A stretch of 32,029 nucleotides of DNA from an uncultured Erysipelotrichaceae bacterium (GCA_902782535.1 CACZNM010000116.1:1-32029), one strand, 5' to 3'; shown: positions 1-6,939, numbered from the stretch's first letter. Program-made: numbers and translations. The notes: generated by a model from the letters alone, not told the origin.

Positions 1-58
1 AAACTTTGTCTATATTATAACATTTTCATAAAAAAATACAATATTTATCAAATAATAG

Positions 59-87
59 TTGCATGCAAACAATTTCTCTGGTATATT
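59..87 (+). promoter_or_regulatory. Promoter of candidate small RNA 1
   Basis: A -35 TTGCAT at 59-64 and a -10 TATATT at 82-87 are separated by exactly 17 bases, and the bases before the -10 give an extended -10 (TGG). The predicted start is near 94. The -35 lies inside a perfect 10-base palindrome at 59-68 (TTGCATGCAA), which could be an operator. This is pattern matching only. Confidence 0.5.
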
Positions 88-93
88 CATATT

Positions 94-193
94 AACGATT
101 GATATTTATGTTGCATACATGAAACAAAAGTTGTGGATAACTACAACTACCTCTCCATTATTGTATTTAGCCCTTATTTTATAAGGCTTTTTT
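94..193 (+). ncRNA. Candidate small RNA 1 (about 100 nt)
   Basis: No protein gene of convincing length lies in 1-300. A good promoter at 59-87 predicts a transcript from about 94 to the terminator at 169-193. Inside it are a hairpin at 129-148 (AGTTGT paired with ACAACT) and then an unpaired pyrimidine stretch, ACCTCTCC, at 149-156. That stretch is complementary to GGAGAG-type Shine-Dalgarno sequences, three of which occur in this window (2628, 4664, 28244). C-rich seeds that block ribosome binding sites are known in Firmicutes small RNAs. A 21-codon ORF starts at 119 (MKQKLWITTT...) but has no ribosome binding site, so I favour a non-coding RNA. I do not recognise the family. Confidence 0.4.
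169..193 (+). terminator. Rho-independent terminator of small RNA 1
   Basis: AGCC(C)TTAT pairs with ATAAGGCT around a TTT loop, with one bulged C, and is followed by a run of T. Orientation is plus strand. Confidence 0.6.
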
Positions 194-252
194 AGTTTTA
201 TCTCTTTTTGTGAGAAGATTTTGACCTTTTAATACTATATTAAAAAATAAGA

Positions 253-280
253 AAAATTAGGATACATATGCCCTAGTTTT
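253..280 (-). terminator. Terminator downstream of the 310-576 gene
   Basis: AAAATTAGG at 253-261 pairs with CCTAGTTTT at 272-280, with one wobble. The stem is flanked by A-runs on the left and T-rich sequence on the right, so it could work on both strands. It sits just past the end of the minus-strand gene at 310. Confidence 0.5.
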
Positions 281-309
281 ATTTTTAATTTATCACGTAT
301 ATCTAGTTA

Positions 310-576
310 TTATGACAAGTCAGCCCAATAAATATTCAAATCATAATTATCTAAATCATTTATTTTTCTTGATGTTATTTTATTATCCTTTGGATTAAAG
401 AAATACTCTGTATAATTATTTCCATCTTCAAGTACCATATATATACCACTAGTAATTGGTTTTTCTCTTTGTGAATCTTTAACTAAATATGATGGTGGAT
501 ATTTATCAAACTTATAACTATCTTTCCATTCAGCAACTTCAGCTAATTGTTTAAAATTAGAATCCTCAATCATCAT
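310..576 (-). CDS. Small hypothetical protein, 88 aa
   Basis: I do not recognise this protein. It is acidic and soluble, with no membrane segment or signal peptide, and ends in IYWADLS. The middle (SGIYMVLEDG, then NYTEYFFNP) looks like beta-strand-rich sequence. Two ATG codons start it (MM). There is an in-frame stop four codons upstream and no clear Shine-Dalgarno sequence, so it may be the surviving piece of a longer gene or a weakly translated small protein. A hairpin terminator follows it at 253-280. It is transcribed away from the WXG100 pair at 803-1438. An immunity-protein role is conceivable from that position alone, but nothing in the sequence shows it. Confidence 0.45.
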   Translation of the reverse strand: MMIEDSNFKQLAEVAEWKDSYKFDKYPPSYLVKDSQREKPITSGIYMVLEDGNNYTEYFFNPKDNKITSRKINDLDNYDLNIYWADLS

Positions 577-716
577 TATTATAAATTGTTAAAAAAGCTG
601 TCTTCAATATTTTGTAACAGAAAAATAAAAGTTTAAGGCAGTTAATATTATTAAAATATTAAATTATTTTTTTTATAGTATTTTACAATTTTATTTTGAT
701 TTTTTATCTAATACGA

Positions 717-745
717 TTGACAAAAAGAGATAATTACGTTATCAT
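717..745 (+). promoter_or_regulatory. Promoter of the WXG100 pair
   Basis: A consensus -35 TTGACA at 717-722, a 17-base spacer and TATCAT at 740-745. The predicted start is near 752, giving a leader of about 50 bases before the ATG at 803. The 226-base stretch from 577 to 802 otherwise holds only AT-rich sequence; CTGTCTT near 599 could pair loosely with AAGGCAG about 30 bases further on. Confidence 0.55.
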
Positions 746-802
746 TAAAGTGATGATATAGATATACTATGAAATCATATTTTACTGTAGGAGGTGAAAT
801 AA

Positions 803-1102
803 ATGGATGATTTAAATATTAGCATCAATCCTGAATTGCTTGATGAGAAAGGTGTTGCTATAAATGAACAATTTAAGATTATTGATGATGCAATTAATGA
901 AATAGAAAGCGCGCAAAGTCTTCTTGCTAGTTGGCATAGTGTCAATAAAGATAAATATGAAACAAAAGTAAAAGATGTATTGCCAAAAATGAAAGAAATG
1001 GCTGATACTATTAATTCATATGGAAATGTCGCAAGAGTAACTGGACGTGCAATAATAAATACAGAAAAAATTATTTCTGACTCAATAGATGCATCAGCAT
1101 AA
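803..1102 (+). CDS. WXG100-like small secreted-type protein A
   Basis: A 99-residue all-helical protein of the ESAT-6/WXG100 type. Family members form helical hairpins that dimerise and leave the cell through a type VII secretion machine, alone or as partners of larger toxins. The turn between the two helices carries a tryptophan near residue 44 in the context SWHSV, so the classical WXG is WHS here. Length is typical of the family (about 100). The start is supported by GGAGGTG nine bases upstream. The partner gene follows after 21 bases and both end at a strong terminator, so they form a two-gene operon. No secretion ATPase or LXG toxin gene is visible within the window. The assignment rests on length, helicity and the central W, not on a clean motif. 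Confidence 0.6.
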   Translation: MDDLNISINPELLDEKGVAINEQFKIIDDAINEIESAQSLLASWHSVNKDKYETKVKDVLPKMKEMADTINSYGNVARVTGRAIINTEKIISDSIDASA

Positions 1103-1123
1103 AAGTGAAAGGAGATGTGAGTA

Positions 1124-1438
1124 ATGGCTAATAAAGCGATAGCATTAACGTCAAATGATTTATTAATGGCATCACGCCAAATAGAAGATGCAGCTGATAG
1201 AATAGAGGGAGCTCTTCAAAAACTTGATGTAATCATGAGTGATTTAGATACTGTATGGAATGATAAAAATGCTAAAACATATTTAAAAAGATACGAAGAA
1301 TTAAAAGAAATGTTTCCACAATTTAAAGCATCAACAAGAAGTTATGGAACGTTCTTGAATTCAGTTGTTCAAACATATGAGAGAGAGTATAATCAAAGTA
1401 TCGCTGCTAGAGTTAATAAAAATGAAGTTACGAGCTAG
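1124..1438 (+). CDS. WXG100-like small secreted-type protein B
   Basis: A 104-residue helical protein, partner of the gene just upstream. Helix 1 runs roughly over residues 9-42, a central tryptophan sits near residue 45 (TVWNDKNA, the WXG position reading WND), and helix 2 continues to about residue 95. This is the YukE/EsxA-type arrangement of type VIIb secretion substrates or partners. The ATG has AAAGGAGATG upstream. The gene ends at the terminator at 1446-1483, so nothing downstream is co-transcribed. The C-terminal tail is short and basic or polar, with no obvious YxxxD/E export signal. It probably forms a heterodimer with protein A; this is inference from adjacency and similar size. 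Confidence 0.6.
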   Translation: MANKAIALTSNDLLMASRQIEDAADRIEGALQKLDVIMSDLDTVWNDKNAKTYLKRYEELKEMFPQFKASTRSYGTFLNSVVQTYEREYNQSIAARVNKNEVTS

Positions 1439-1445
1439 AAATTAA

Positions 1446-1483
1446 TTTCCTTTACAATTATATGTAAAGTGAAATTTTTTTTT
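1446..1483 (+). terminator. Terminator of the WXG100 operon
   Basis: TTTC-CTTTACA (1446-1456) pairs with TGTAAAG-T-GAAA (1463-1474) around a six-base loop and is followed by nine T. It begins eight bases after the stop codon of protein B. Confidence 0.8.
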
Positions 1484-1493
1484 ACAAAATATA

Positions 1494-1522
1494 TGGACAA
1501 TTATATATATGTGTGGTATATT
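1494..1522 (+). promoter_or_regulatory. Promoter of candidate small RNA 2
   Basis: TGGACA at 1494-1499, a 17-base spacer and TATATT at 1517-1522, with an extended -10 (TGG) identical to the one in front of small RNA 1. The predicted start is near 1529. Confidence 0.6.
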
Positions 1523-1528
1523 TTAGAT

Positions 1529-1662
1529 ACTACTTAAAAAAATCTTTACGTTACAAGTAGGAAAGAAATTTAGTTTATTTGCCTTAAGTGTTAGTTTAAT
1601 AAAAAAATAAAGATTGTCTACTTTAATATAGATTGGCAAAGAAAACTAAATTTCTTTTTTTT
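1529..1662 (+). ncRNA. Candidate structured small RNA 2 (about 135 nt)
   Basis: The 260-base gap between the WXG100 pair and the recombinase gene carries no ORF but a complete RNA unit: a promoter, three helices and a T-run. Helix 1 is CTACTT (1530-1535) with AAGTAG (1555-1560). Helix 2 is a perfect 15-bp stem, 1562-1576 with 1643-1657, extended by six more pairs, TTTGCC (1578-1583) with GGCAAA (1635-1640). The loop of helix 1 contains AATCTTT (1541-1547), complementary to AAAGATT (1609-1615) in the apical loop, so a kissing or pseudoknot contact is possible. The 3' arm of helix 2 runs into eight T, forming the terminator. A 6S-like rod was considered, but the length is short and I cannot assign a family. 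Confidence 0.5.
1643..1662 (+). terminator. 3' arm and T-run ending small RNA 2
   Basis: The distal arm of the 15-bp stem (AAACTAAATTTCTTT) continues into a run of T at 1655-1662. The stem and T-run together form the intrinsic terminator of the small RNA and insulate the recombinase gene that follows. Confidence 0.5.
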
Positions 1663-1698
1663 ATAGATTTTTTTTTTAGAATATAGTAAAATTTAATT

Positions 1699-2592
1699 AT
1701 GGAAAATAAAGATTTAAACAATTATTTACAATATTTAGAATTTAATAGAAATTATAGTGAAAATACTCTACTTAATTATCGAAAAGATATAGAAGAATAT
1801 TTAGTTTTTTTAAAGATTGAACATTTAGATTTATATAAAATAAAGTATAGCGATATAAGGTTTTTATTAGAGTATTATCAAAAAAACAAGTTGAAAAGCA
1901 TGACAATACGAAGAAAGGTTAGTAGTTTAAAAGGGTTTTATAAATTTTTGTGCAGGAACAATAAAGCAGAAGATAATCCTTTTGATTATGTTCTATTACC
2001 AAAGAAAGAAAAGAAGTTACCACAATATTTAAATTATAATGAAATGATAGAAATATTTGATGTAATTGATATTAGTTCCTTTTTTGGATTACGCAACAGA
2101 TTAATTATGGAATTATTATATGCGACAGGTATACGTGTTTCGGAGCTTATTAATATTAAATTGAATGATATTAATATTAATAATAAAAGTATTCGTGTTG
2201 TTGGAAAAGGAAGTAAAGAAAGAATTGTCTTTTTTAATGAAGTTGCAAAGAAATACTTGGAGAAATATATTAAAGAAAGTGCTGATAAAAGAAAAGATGA
2301 TTATTTAATTATCAATAACAATGGTAAAGGTATTACAACAAGAGGTATTAGATTAATTATCGAAAAAGTAATTAAAGAAACATCAATTATCAAAAAGATT
2401 CATCCGCATACCTTAAGACATACTTTTGCCACCCATTTATTAAATAATGGTTGTGATTTATTAACTGTACAAGAACTTCTTGGACATTCTTCCATTAGTA
2501 CAACAGGAATATATACGCATGTTACAACTAGTCATATTCAAGATGTATATTATAAAACGCATCCAAGAGGAAAGAATGACTGTTTAAAATAA
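1699..2592 (+). CDS. xerD: Xer-type tyrosine recombinase
   Basis: A 297-residue site-specific recombinase of the XerC/XerD type, which resolves chromosome dimers at dif with FtsK. The N-terminal SAM-like DNA-binding domain covers about residues 1-95. The catalytic domain has all the expected residues: R146 (ATGIRVSEL), K170 (GKGSKER), H237 and R240 (HPHTLRHTF), H263 (LLGHSS) and nucleophile Y272 (GIYTHV). Length is normal for Xer proteins, not for phage integrases, and no attachment-site repeats or phage genes are nearby, so a housekeeping role is most likely. XerC and XerD cannot be told apart safely from motifs. No Shine-Dalgarno sequence precedes the ATG. A TAAAAT -10-like box lies at 1687-1692, only six bases before it, so the message may be leaderless. 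Confidence 0.88.
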   Translation: MENKDLNNYLQYLEFNRNYSENTLLNYRKDIEEYLVFLKIEHLDLYKIKYSDIRFLLEYYQKNKLKSMTIRRKVSSLKGFYKFLCRNNKAEDNPFDYVLLPKKEKKLPQYLNYNEMIEIFDVIDISSFFGLRNRLIMELLYATGIRVSELINIKLNDININNKSIRVVGKGSKERIVFFNEVAKKYLEKYIKESADKRKDDYLIINNNGKGITTRGIRLIIEKVIKETSIIKKIHPHTLRHTFATHLLNNGCDLLTVQELLGHSSISTTGIYTHVTTSHIQDVYYKTHPRGKNDCLK

Positions 2593-2636
2593 AAAAAATA
2601 TGATATACTAAAAGTATAGAAAGTAAAGGAGAGTAT

Positions 2637-4337
2637 ATGGCTAAAAAGAAAAAGAAATTAAAGAAAAAACCAATTATTATAGTAATAGTATTGTTAATTA
2701 TGGGAATAGGTTCATTTTTTGTGTATCAAAATATTCAAAATAAGAAAAAATTAGAAGATCGATATCTAGGAAGTGAAAAATTAACAGTAGAATTATTTGA
2801 TGAGAATAATGAAAAAGTGAAAGAATTATCACGTGGAACAAAAGTTTCTTATTATATTAGTTATCAAGATGAAGAAAAAAGTAAAATTAAGTATGAAAAT
2901 GTCGATTATTTTGTTAATAACGATAATTTAGTTTCAGATATCAAAGATTCAGTATATGAAAAGGAATTATATGTAAGAACTAGCTATAATCTTAATAAAG
3001 ATAGTGAAGGACTTGATTTATTAAAACTTGTCAAAAAAGGTGATAAAGTTGATATAGTTGGCTTTGATAAGATTAATAATGATGGATCTGTTAATATGTA
3101 TAAAGTTAAATATGACGAAGAAGAAGGTTATTTTTATAGTAAATATTTAGTTAATAATCAAGATGATGCTTTAAAAAACTATGATAATAATGGGTCTTAT
3201 GAATTTCATAGTAAACAAAAGAATGTTTATGGTGGTGGCGATGGTGCCAGTTTAGATTATTTTCCAGTTGAAAAACCAAAATTTGATAATAATGTTATGC
3301 CTGATAAAGTATATTCTTTGTATTTAAATGGAACGAAAGCTACAATGGCAATGGTTGATGAATATATTTCCTTTGCTAAGACAACAAAGATTAATGCTTT
3401 TGTTATTGATATAATTGATGATACTAATATTGGTTATGCTTCTCCTTATATGAAGGAAAATTCACCAACGAGTTATAAACATGCTCAAAATAGTGAAGAA
3501 GAGTATAAAGAAGCAATAAAGAAACTTAAAGATAATGGTTTTTATGTAATAGGAAGAATAACGGCATTTAAAGATTCATATTATGTAAACGATCATACTG
3601 ATCATGCTATTTCAAATGCTAGTGGAGCTCCTTTGAAACATCAGAGTAGCTTTTGGCCAAGTGCTTTTAATAGAGATGTTTGGAAATATGATGTTGAACT
3701 TGCCCGTGAAGCAGTAGAGTTAATGGGATTTAATGAGATACAATTTGATTATGTTAGGTTTCCTGATGGATTAGGTACAATGGAAAAAAACAAAACAGTT
3801 AATTACCATAATACTTATAATGAAACAAAAGCCCAAGCTATTCAAAGATTTTTGATGTATGCAACAAACAATTTACATGAACTAAACGTTTATGTATCTG
3901 CTGATGTATTTGGAGAATCTAGTTATGGTAGTGGATATATAACAAGTTATGGTCAATATTGGCCTGCTATTAGTACGGTAGTTGATGTAATTAGTGCGAT
4001 GCCTTATACTGATCATTTTGGTAAGGATTATGGTGGTCACACAGAACCATGGTTATATCCATATGATACAATTAGCTTTTGGGCAAAAACTGCTAAAAAA
4101 GAACAAGATATGACAGCAAATCCTGCAGTTGCTAGAACTTGGATAACAGCTTATAATACACCAGTTGCCTCTAGTGGAACATTCCTTTCGTATAATTCTA
4201 AGGAAGTATCAGAACAAATTAAAGCTTTGTATGATAATGGACTTACTGGTGGATATATGACTTGGAATGCTTATAGCTATAAAAATAATTTACCAAAATA
4301 TAAGAATCAAAAGGATGCTTACATGAAGGAGTATTAG
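2637..4337 (+). CDS. Membrane-anchored SH3 / glycoside-hydrolase-like protein (DUF4015)
   Basis: A 566-residue protein facing the outside of the cell. A lysine-rich N-terminus is followed by one membrane anchor (residues 12-31). Next come one or two SH3-like segments; the clearer one, about 110-172, contains LYVRTSYNLN and KGDKVDIVGF, typical of bacterial wall-binding SH3 domains. From about 222 on is a TIM-barrel-like domain of the putative glycoside hydrolase family DUF4015: FVIDIIDD (255-262), IGRITAFKD (305-313) and FDYVRFPD (370-377). The acidic residues at strand ends are the likely catalytic region. The substrate is unknown; a cell-wall or surface polysaccharide is plausible. AAAGGAGAG precedes the ATG, and a TATACT box lies at 2604-2609. 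yutD starts two bases after its stop. Confidence 0.8.
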   Translation: MAKKKKKLKKKPIIIVIVLLIMGIGSFFVYQNIQNKKKLEDRYLGSEKLTVELFDENNEKVKELSRGTKVSYYISYQDEEKSKIKYENVDYFVNNDNLVSDIKDSVYEKELYVRTSYNLNKDSEGLDLLKLVKKGDKVDIVGFDKINNDGSVNMYKVKYDEEEGYFYSKYLVNNQDDALKNYDNNGSYEFHSKQKNVYGGGDGASLDYFPVEKPKFDNNVMPDKVYSLYLNGTKATMAMVDEYISFAKTTKINAFVIDIIDDTNIGYASPYMKENSPTSYKHAQNSEEEYKEAIKKLKDNGFYVIGRITAFKDSYYVNDHTDHAISNASGAPLKHQSSFWPSAFNRDVWKYDVELAREAVELMGFNEIQFDYVRFPDGLGTMEKNKTVNYHNTYNETKAQAIQRFLMYATNNLHELNVYVSADVFGESSYGSGYITSYGQYWPAISTVVDVISAMPYTDHFGKDYGGHTEPWLYPYDTISFWAKTAKKEQDMTANPAVARTWITAYNTPVASSGTFLSYNSKEVSEQIKALYDNGLTGGYMTWNAYSYKNNLPKYKNQKDAYMKEY

Positions 4338-4338
4338 A

Positions 4339-4623
4339 ATGAAAAAATATATTATAAATAATATGGAATATGAATTGATAGAGGATAATGGGGATTGTTT
4401 TAACGAAATTGAAGTTAAAGATAAAATCACTGATTATTTTGATGAATTTGATTATATATTAGGTGATTATGCATATAACAAATTAAGACTAAAAGGCTTT
4501 TGTGAAAGGAATAACACTAGATATAATAAAATTAATGATTATAAGACAAAAGATGAGTATTTAAAAAAAATATGCGCATATAAATGCCGATATTTTGTGT
4601 TAAAAAAGAGTAAAAGGTCTTGA
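4339..4623 (+). CDS. yutD: YutD family protein
   Basis: A 94-residue protein matching the YutD (DUF1027) family of Bacilli. The diagnostic block FDYILGDYAYNKLRLKGF covers about residues 37-54, and the C-terminal CAYKCRYFVLKK matches the end of the family. Members are small cytoplasmic proteins; I know of no established biochemical function. It starts two bases after the preceding stop, and its ribosome binding site (AAGGAG) lies inside the end of that gene, so the two are co-transcribed and probably translationally coupled. Length is close to that of the Bacillus protein. Confidence 0.85.
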   Translation: MKKYIINNMEYELIEDNGDCFNEIEVKDKITDYFDEFDYILGDYAYNKLRLKGFCERNNTRYNKINDYKTKDEYLKKICAYKCRYFVLKKSKRS

Positions 4624-4647
4624 AAACATTTAATTTTATGGTAAAAT
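4620..4647 (+). promoter_or_regulatory. Promoter of the DUF1292 gene
   Basis: TTGAAA at 4620-4625, a 16-base spacer and TAAAAT at 4642-4647 with an extended -10 TGG. It overlaps the stop codon of yutD and predicts a start near 4654, just ahead of the GAGGAGAG ribosome binding site at 4662. Confidence 0.55.
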
Positions 4648-4675
4648 GGAAGTAGATAGTAGAGGAGAGATAAAT

Positions 4676-4942
4676 ATGAATGATAAAAAAAATGTTATGG
4701 TAACGGTACTACCTGATGGAACAGAAGAAAAAGTTGAAGTATTATTAGCGTTTGAATTTAAAGATAATAATAAAGAATATGTTATTTATACAAAAAATGA
4801 AGAAGATGAAAATGGTAATGTTACTATTTATATTTCAAATGTTGTTAAAGACGGAGATAAGGTTTCATTAACAACGGTAGCAGATGATAGCGAATGGACA
4901 AGAATCAAAAATGTTCTTCGTGAATTATCAAAAAGTGAATAG
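4676..4942 (+). CDS. DUF1292 family protein
   Basis: An 88-residue acidic protein of the DUF1292 (YrzB-like) family: an N-terminal strand-rich core with VTVLPDGTEEKVEVLLAFEF, then KEYVIYTKNEEDENGNVTIYIS and a C-terminal helix (WTRIKNVLRELSKS). Such proteins are widespread in Firmicutes and have no settled function. I place the start at 4676, not at the upstream in-frame ATG at 4646. The sequence GAGGAGAG sits six bases before 4676, and the 4646 ATG overlaps the -10 of the likely promoter. The next gene follows after ten bases, so they are probably one operon. Confidence 0.8.
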   Translation: MNDKKNVMVTVLPDGTEEKVEVLLAFEFKDNNKEYVIYTKNEEDENGNVTIYISNVVKDGDKVSLTTVADDSEWTRIKNVLRELSKSE

Positions 4943-4952
4943 GAGGTAAAGT

Positions 4953-6002
4953 ATGAGCATGAATGATATTGCAATAAAGGGAATTCCTGGTGGAGCACAA
5001 AAAGTTTTAACAGATACTACGCATAGAGTTGCTAAAATGAGCAATAAACAAGAAACTCCTAAAATACAAACGTTATTAAAAAGATGGCAAGAAGAACTAG
5101 CCAAGGTTACCAATGAAGTGAAGACTACTGTAGAAACTAAAGTTGCCAAAGGAAAAGAAGTATTAGAAAATGCTGGAACAAATGTTAAGGATTTCTTTAG
5201 TAGAACTTTTCGTGTTAGTGCACGTAAATTAAAGGTAAATAAAATTGTTGCTGAAAAATCTCTTAATGCATACGGAGAACATAACGGTATTGTATTACAG
5301 GTAGCCGTAGAACCAAAAGAGGAGAAAGCAGTAGAGACTAGTAACATTAATGATATGGTGAGAGAAGAATTAGTAAATGAAAAATCAATGATGGATAGTC
5401 GTGTTTCAAGATTAGAAAGAACTGGTGAAGTAAAAGTAGCTTCTGAAACTGTTGATACACCAAGAACTGAGCCTATTTATGATACTCCTATTATTAATAC
5501 TCCAACGCGATTCGAAAGACATAAGGATACACAATTTGATGCCTTAATCAATGATAATGCGAATATTTCAAGTATGCCTGTGGATAACACCTTTGAAAAC
5601 CATGAGAGAACTTTTGAAACGAAAGGTGGAGATCCAGATTTATATAACGAATTAATTCGTGGAAATAGCAAATTTGGAAAAGTTCAAGAAGCAAAAAGAA
5701 AATTATCTACTATAAGAGGAGAAAGAGAAAAAGCTACGGCTGTTAATGCTGATTTAGCTAAAGAAGTTGAAGATGTTAAAAGAACTATTGAAGAAATAAA
5801 AAGAAAGCAAAAGGAAGAAGAAGAATTAGAGCTTAGTAATACAATGAACATGATAGGAGAAGAAGAAGAAAAGATTCTTTTTGAGACTAGAAAATATGAT
5901 ACTTTAAAAGCAGAACTAGCAGCTCTTATACGTGAACGTGATAGTTTATTAGGTAATTCTTCATATAAAGAAGAAGGTTATTCAAGAAGAATGGCATCAT
6001 AA
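4953..6002 (+). CDS. Unrecognised coiled-coil protein, 349 aa
   Basis: I do not recognise this protein. Three parts are visible. Residues 1-115 hold a long amphipathic, lysine-rich helix reminiscent of YtxH/LEA-like stress proteins (KVTNEVKTTVETKVAKGKEV). The middle, about 120-235, is polar, low in structure and rich in T, N, P and D (PIYDTPIINTPTR), probably disordered. The C-terminal third, about 240-335, is a strong charged coiled coil (EEIKRKQKEEEELEL). There is no signal peptide or membrane segment, so it is probably cytoplasmic and possibly a structural or scaffold protein. AGGAGG precedes the ATG. It lies ten bases after the DUF1292 gene and ends at a bidirectional terminator. Confidence 0.75.
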   Translation: MSMNDIAIKGIPGGAQKVLTDTTHRVAKMSNKQETPKIQTLLKRWQEELAKVTNEVKTTVETKVAKGKEVLENAGTNVKDFFSRTFRVSARKLKVNKIVAEKSLNAYGEHNGIVLQVAVEPKEEKAVETSNINDMVREELVNEKSMMDSRVSRLERTGEVKVASETVDTPRTEPIYDTPIINTPTRFERHKDTQFDALINDNANISSMPVDNTFENHERTFETKGGDPDLYNELIRGNSKFGKVQEAKRKLSTIRGEREKATAVNADLAKEVEDVKRTIEEIKRKQKEEEELELSNTMNMIGEEEEKILFETRKYDTLKAELAALIRERDSLLGNSSYKEEGYSRRMAS

Positions 6003-6005
6003 AAA

Positions 6006-6035
6006 AAAGGAAACGATTAATTACGTTTCTTTTTT
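6006..6035. terminator. Bidirectional terminator between convergent genes
   Basis: GGAAACG pairs with CGTTTCT around an ATTAATTA loop, flanked by A-runs on the left and T-runs on the right. It therefore works for the plus-strand gene ending at 6002 and the minus-strand gene ending at 6021, whose stop codon lies in the loop. Confidence 0.8.
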
Positions 6036-6923
6036 TACACCTTCAAAGTTAAAATCAGGAATAAAGCTTTCGCTTGCTGTACCGTCTATTTGACAAAAAG
6101 CGTTTTTAATACCGATGTTAACAGCATAATCAATTATTTCATTATAATCAGAATTAGATAAATTTCTTTTTAAATCTTTATTTTTTACCTCTTTATTGGG
6201 AGTATATTGATTCATAATACTAAGAAAAATATTATCATGATATTCATTGTATAAATAATTAATTATTTTTTTTGAATCATCTATATGATTTGGTAATACT
6301 AAATGTCTTATAATGACACCTTTTTTTATTATACCATTCTTATCAAATATACATGGACCAGTTTGTTTATACATCTCTTTAATCGCTAGCATAGCATTTT
6401 CTAAATAATTCGGACACTTAGAATATTTTAAAGCTAAAGTATTATCATAATATTTAAAATCGGGAAGATAAATATCAATATAACCATCTAGTAATTTAAG
6501 AGCGTTAACATTTTCATAACCACTACTATTGTATATAATAGGTATTCTTAAACCATTTCTTTTCGCTTTTTTTATCGCTTTTATAATACTTGGAATATAC
6601 ATTGTTGGTGTTACTAAGTTAATGTTATGAACTTCCTTTTTTTGTAATTCTAACATTATTTCGGCAAGTCTTTTAATACTTATTTTTAGCCCTTTATTAT
6701 ATTTCGATATTTGAATATTCTGACAAAAGATACATTTTAAGTTACATCCGGAAAAAAATATTGTTCCGCTACCTTTAGTACCACTTATTGGTGGTTCTTC
6801 ATAAAAAAAGGGACGAGCTAGAGCAACACGTAATTCATTGTTTAACTTACAAAAACCTAATTCTTGATAACGATTAACCATACATTTTCTTGGACATAAA
6901 GTACAACTTTTATAATAGTTCAT
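6021..6923 (-). CDS. PflX-like radical SAM protein
   Basis: A 300-residue radical SAM protein resembling COG1313 (PflX), a relative of pyruvate formate-lyase activating enzymes. The N-terminus has cysteines for an extra metal or cluster site (C7, C10, C14 in SCTLCPRKC; C25 in GFC). The SAM-binding cluster motif is C60-xxx-C64-xx-C67 in FSGCNLKCIFCQN. Further blocks match the family: LVTPTMYIPSI, IYNSSGYE, IDIYLPDFKYYD and IIRHLVLPNHID. The target of this branch is not established, and no pyruvate formate-lyase gene is in the window. The ribosome binding site on the minus strand is AGGTGGAG. Its promoter overlaps the divergent murC promoter. Confidence 0.85.
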   Translation of the reverse strand: MNYYKSCTLCPRKCMVNRYQELGFCKLNNELRVALARPFFYEEPPISGTKGSGTIFFSGCNLKCIFCQNIQISKYNKGLKISIKRLAEIMLELQKKEVHNINLVTPTMYIPSIIKAIKKAKRNGLRIPIIYNSSGYENVNALKLLDGYIDIYLPDFKYYDNTLALKYSKCPNYLENAMLAIKEMYKQTGPCIFDKNGIIKKGVIIRHLVLPNHIDDSKKIINYLYNEYHDNIFLSIMNQYTPNKEVKNKDLKRNLSNSDYNEIIDYAVNIGIKNAFCQIDGTASESFIPDFNFEGVKKET

Positions 6924-6939
6924 TTCTCCACCTAAGAGT

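Noticed and set aside
132-140. TGTGGATAA, an exact reverse-strand DnaA box
   Set aside because: Only one such box is present, no dnaA or dnaN is nearby, and it lies within the hairpin of the candidate small RNA. One match in 32 kb of AT-rich DNA can be chance, so an origin is not supported.
119-184. 21-codon hydrophobic ORF (MKQKLWITTT...) as a possible toxic peptide
   Set aside because: It has no ribosome binding site and ends inside the terminator stem.
1699-2592. Tyrosine recombinase as an integrase of a mobile element
   Set aside because: Its size and motifs are those of Xer proteins. No direct repeats, tRNA junction or phage or plasmid genes lie beside it.
4928-5347. 139-codon minus-strand ORF opposite the coiled-coil gene
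   Set aside because: It is fully antisense to a well-started gene, has no ribosome binding site or family signature, and has the leucine/serine-rich composition typical of antisense translation.
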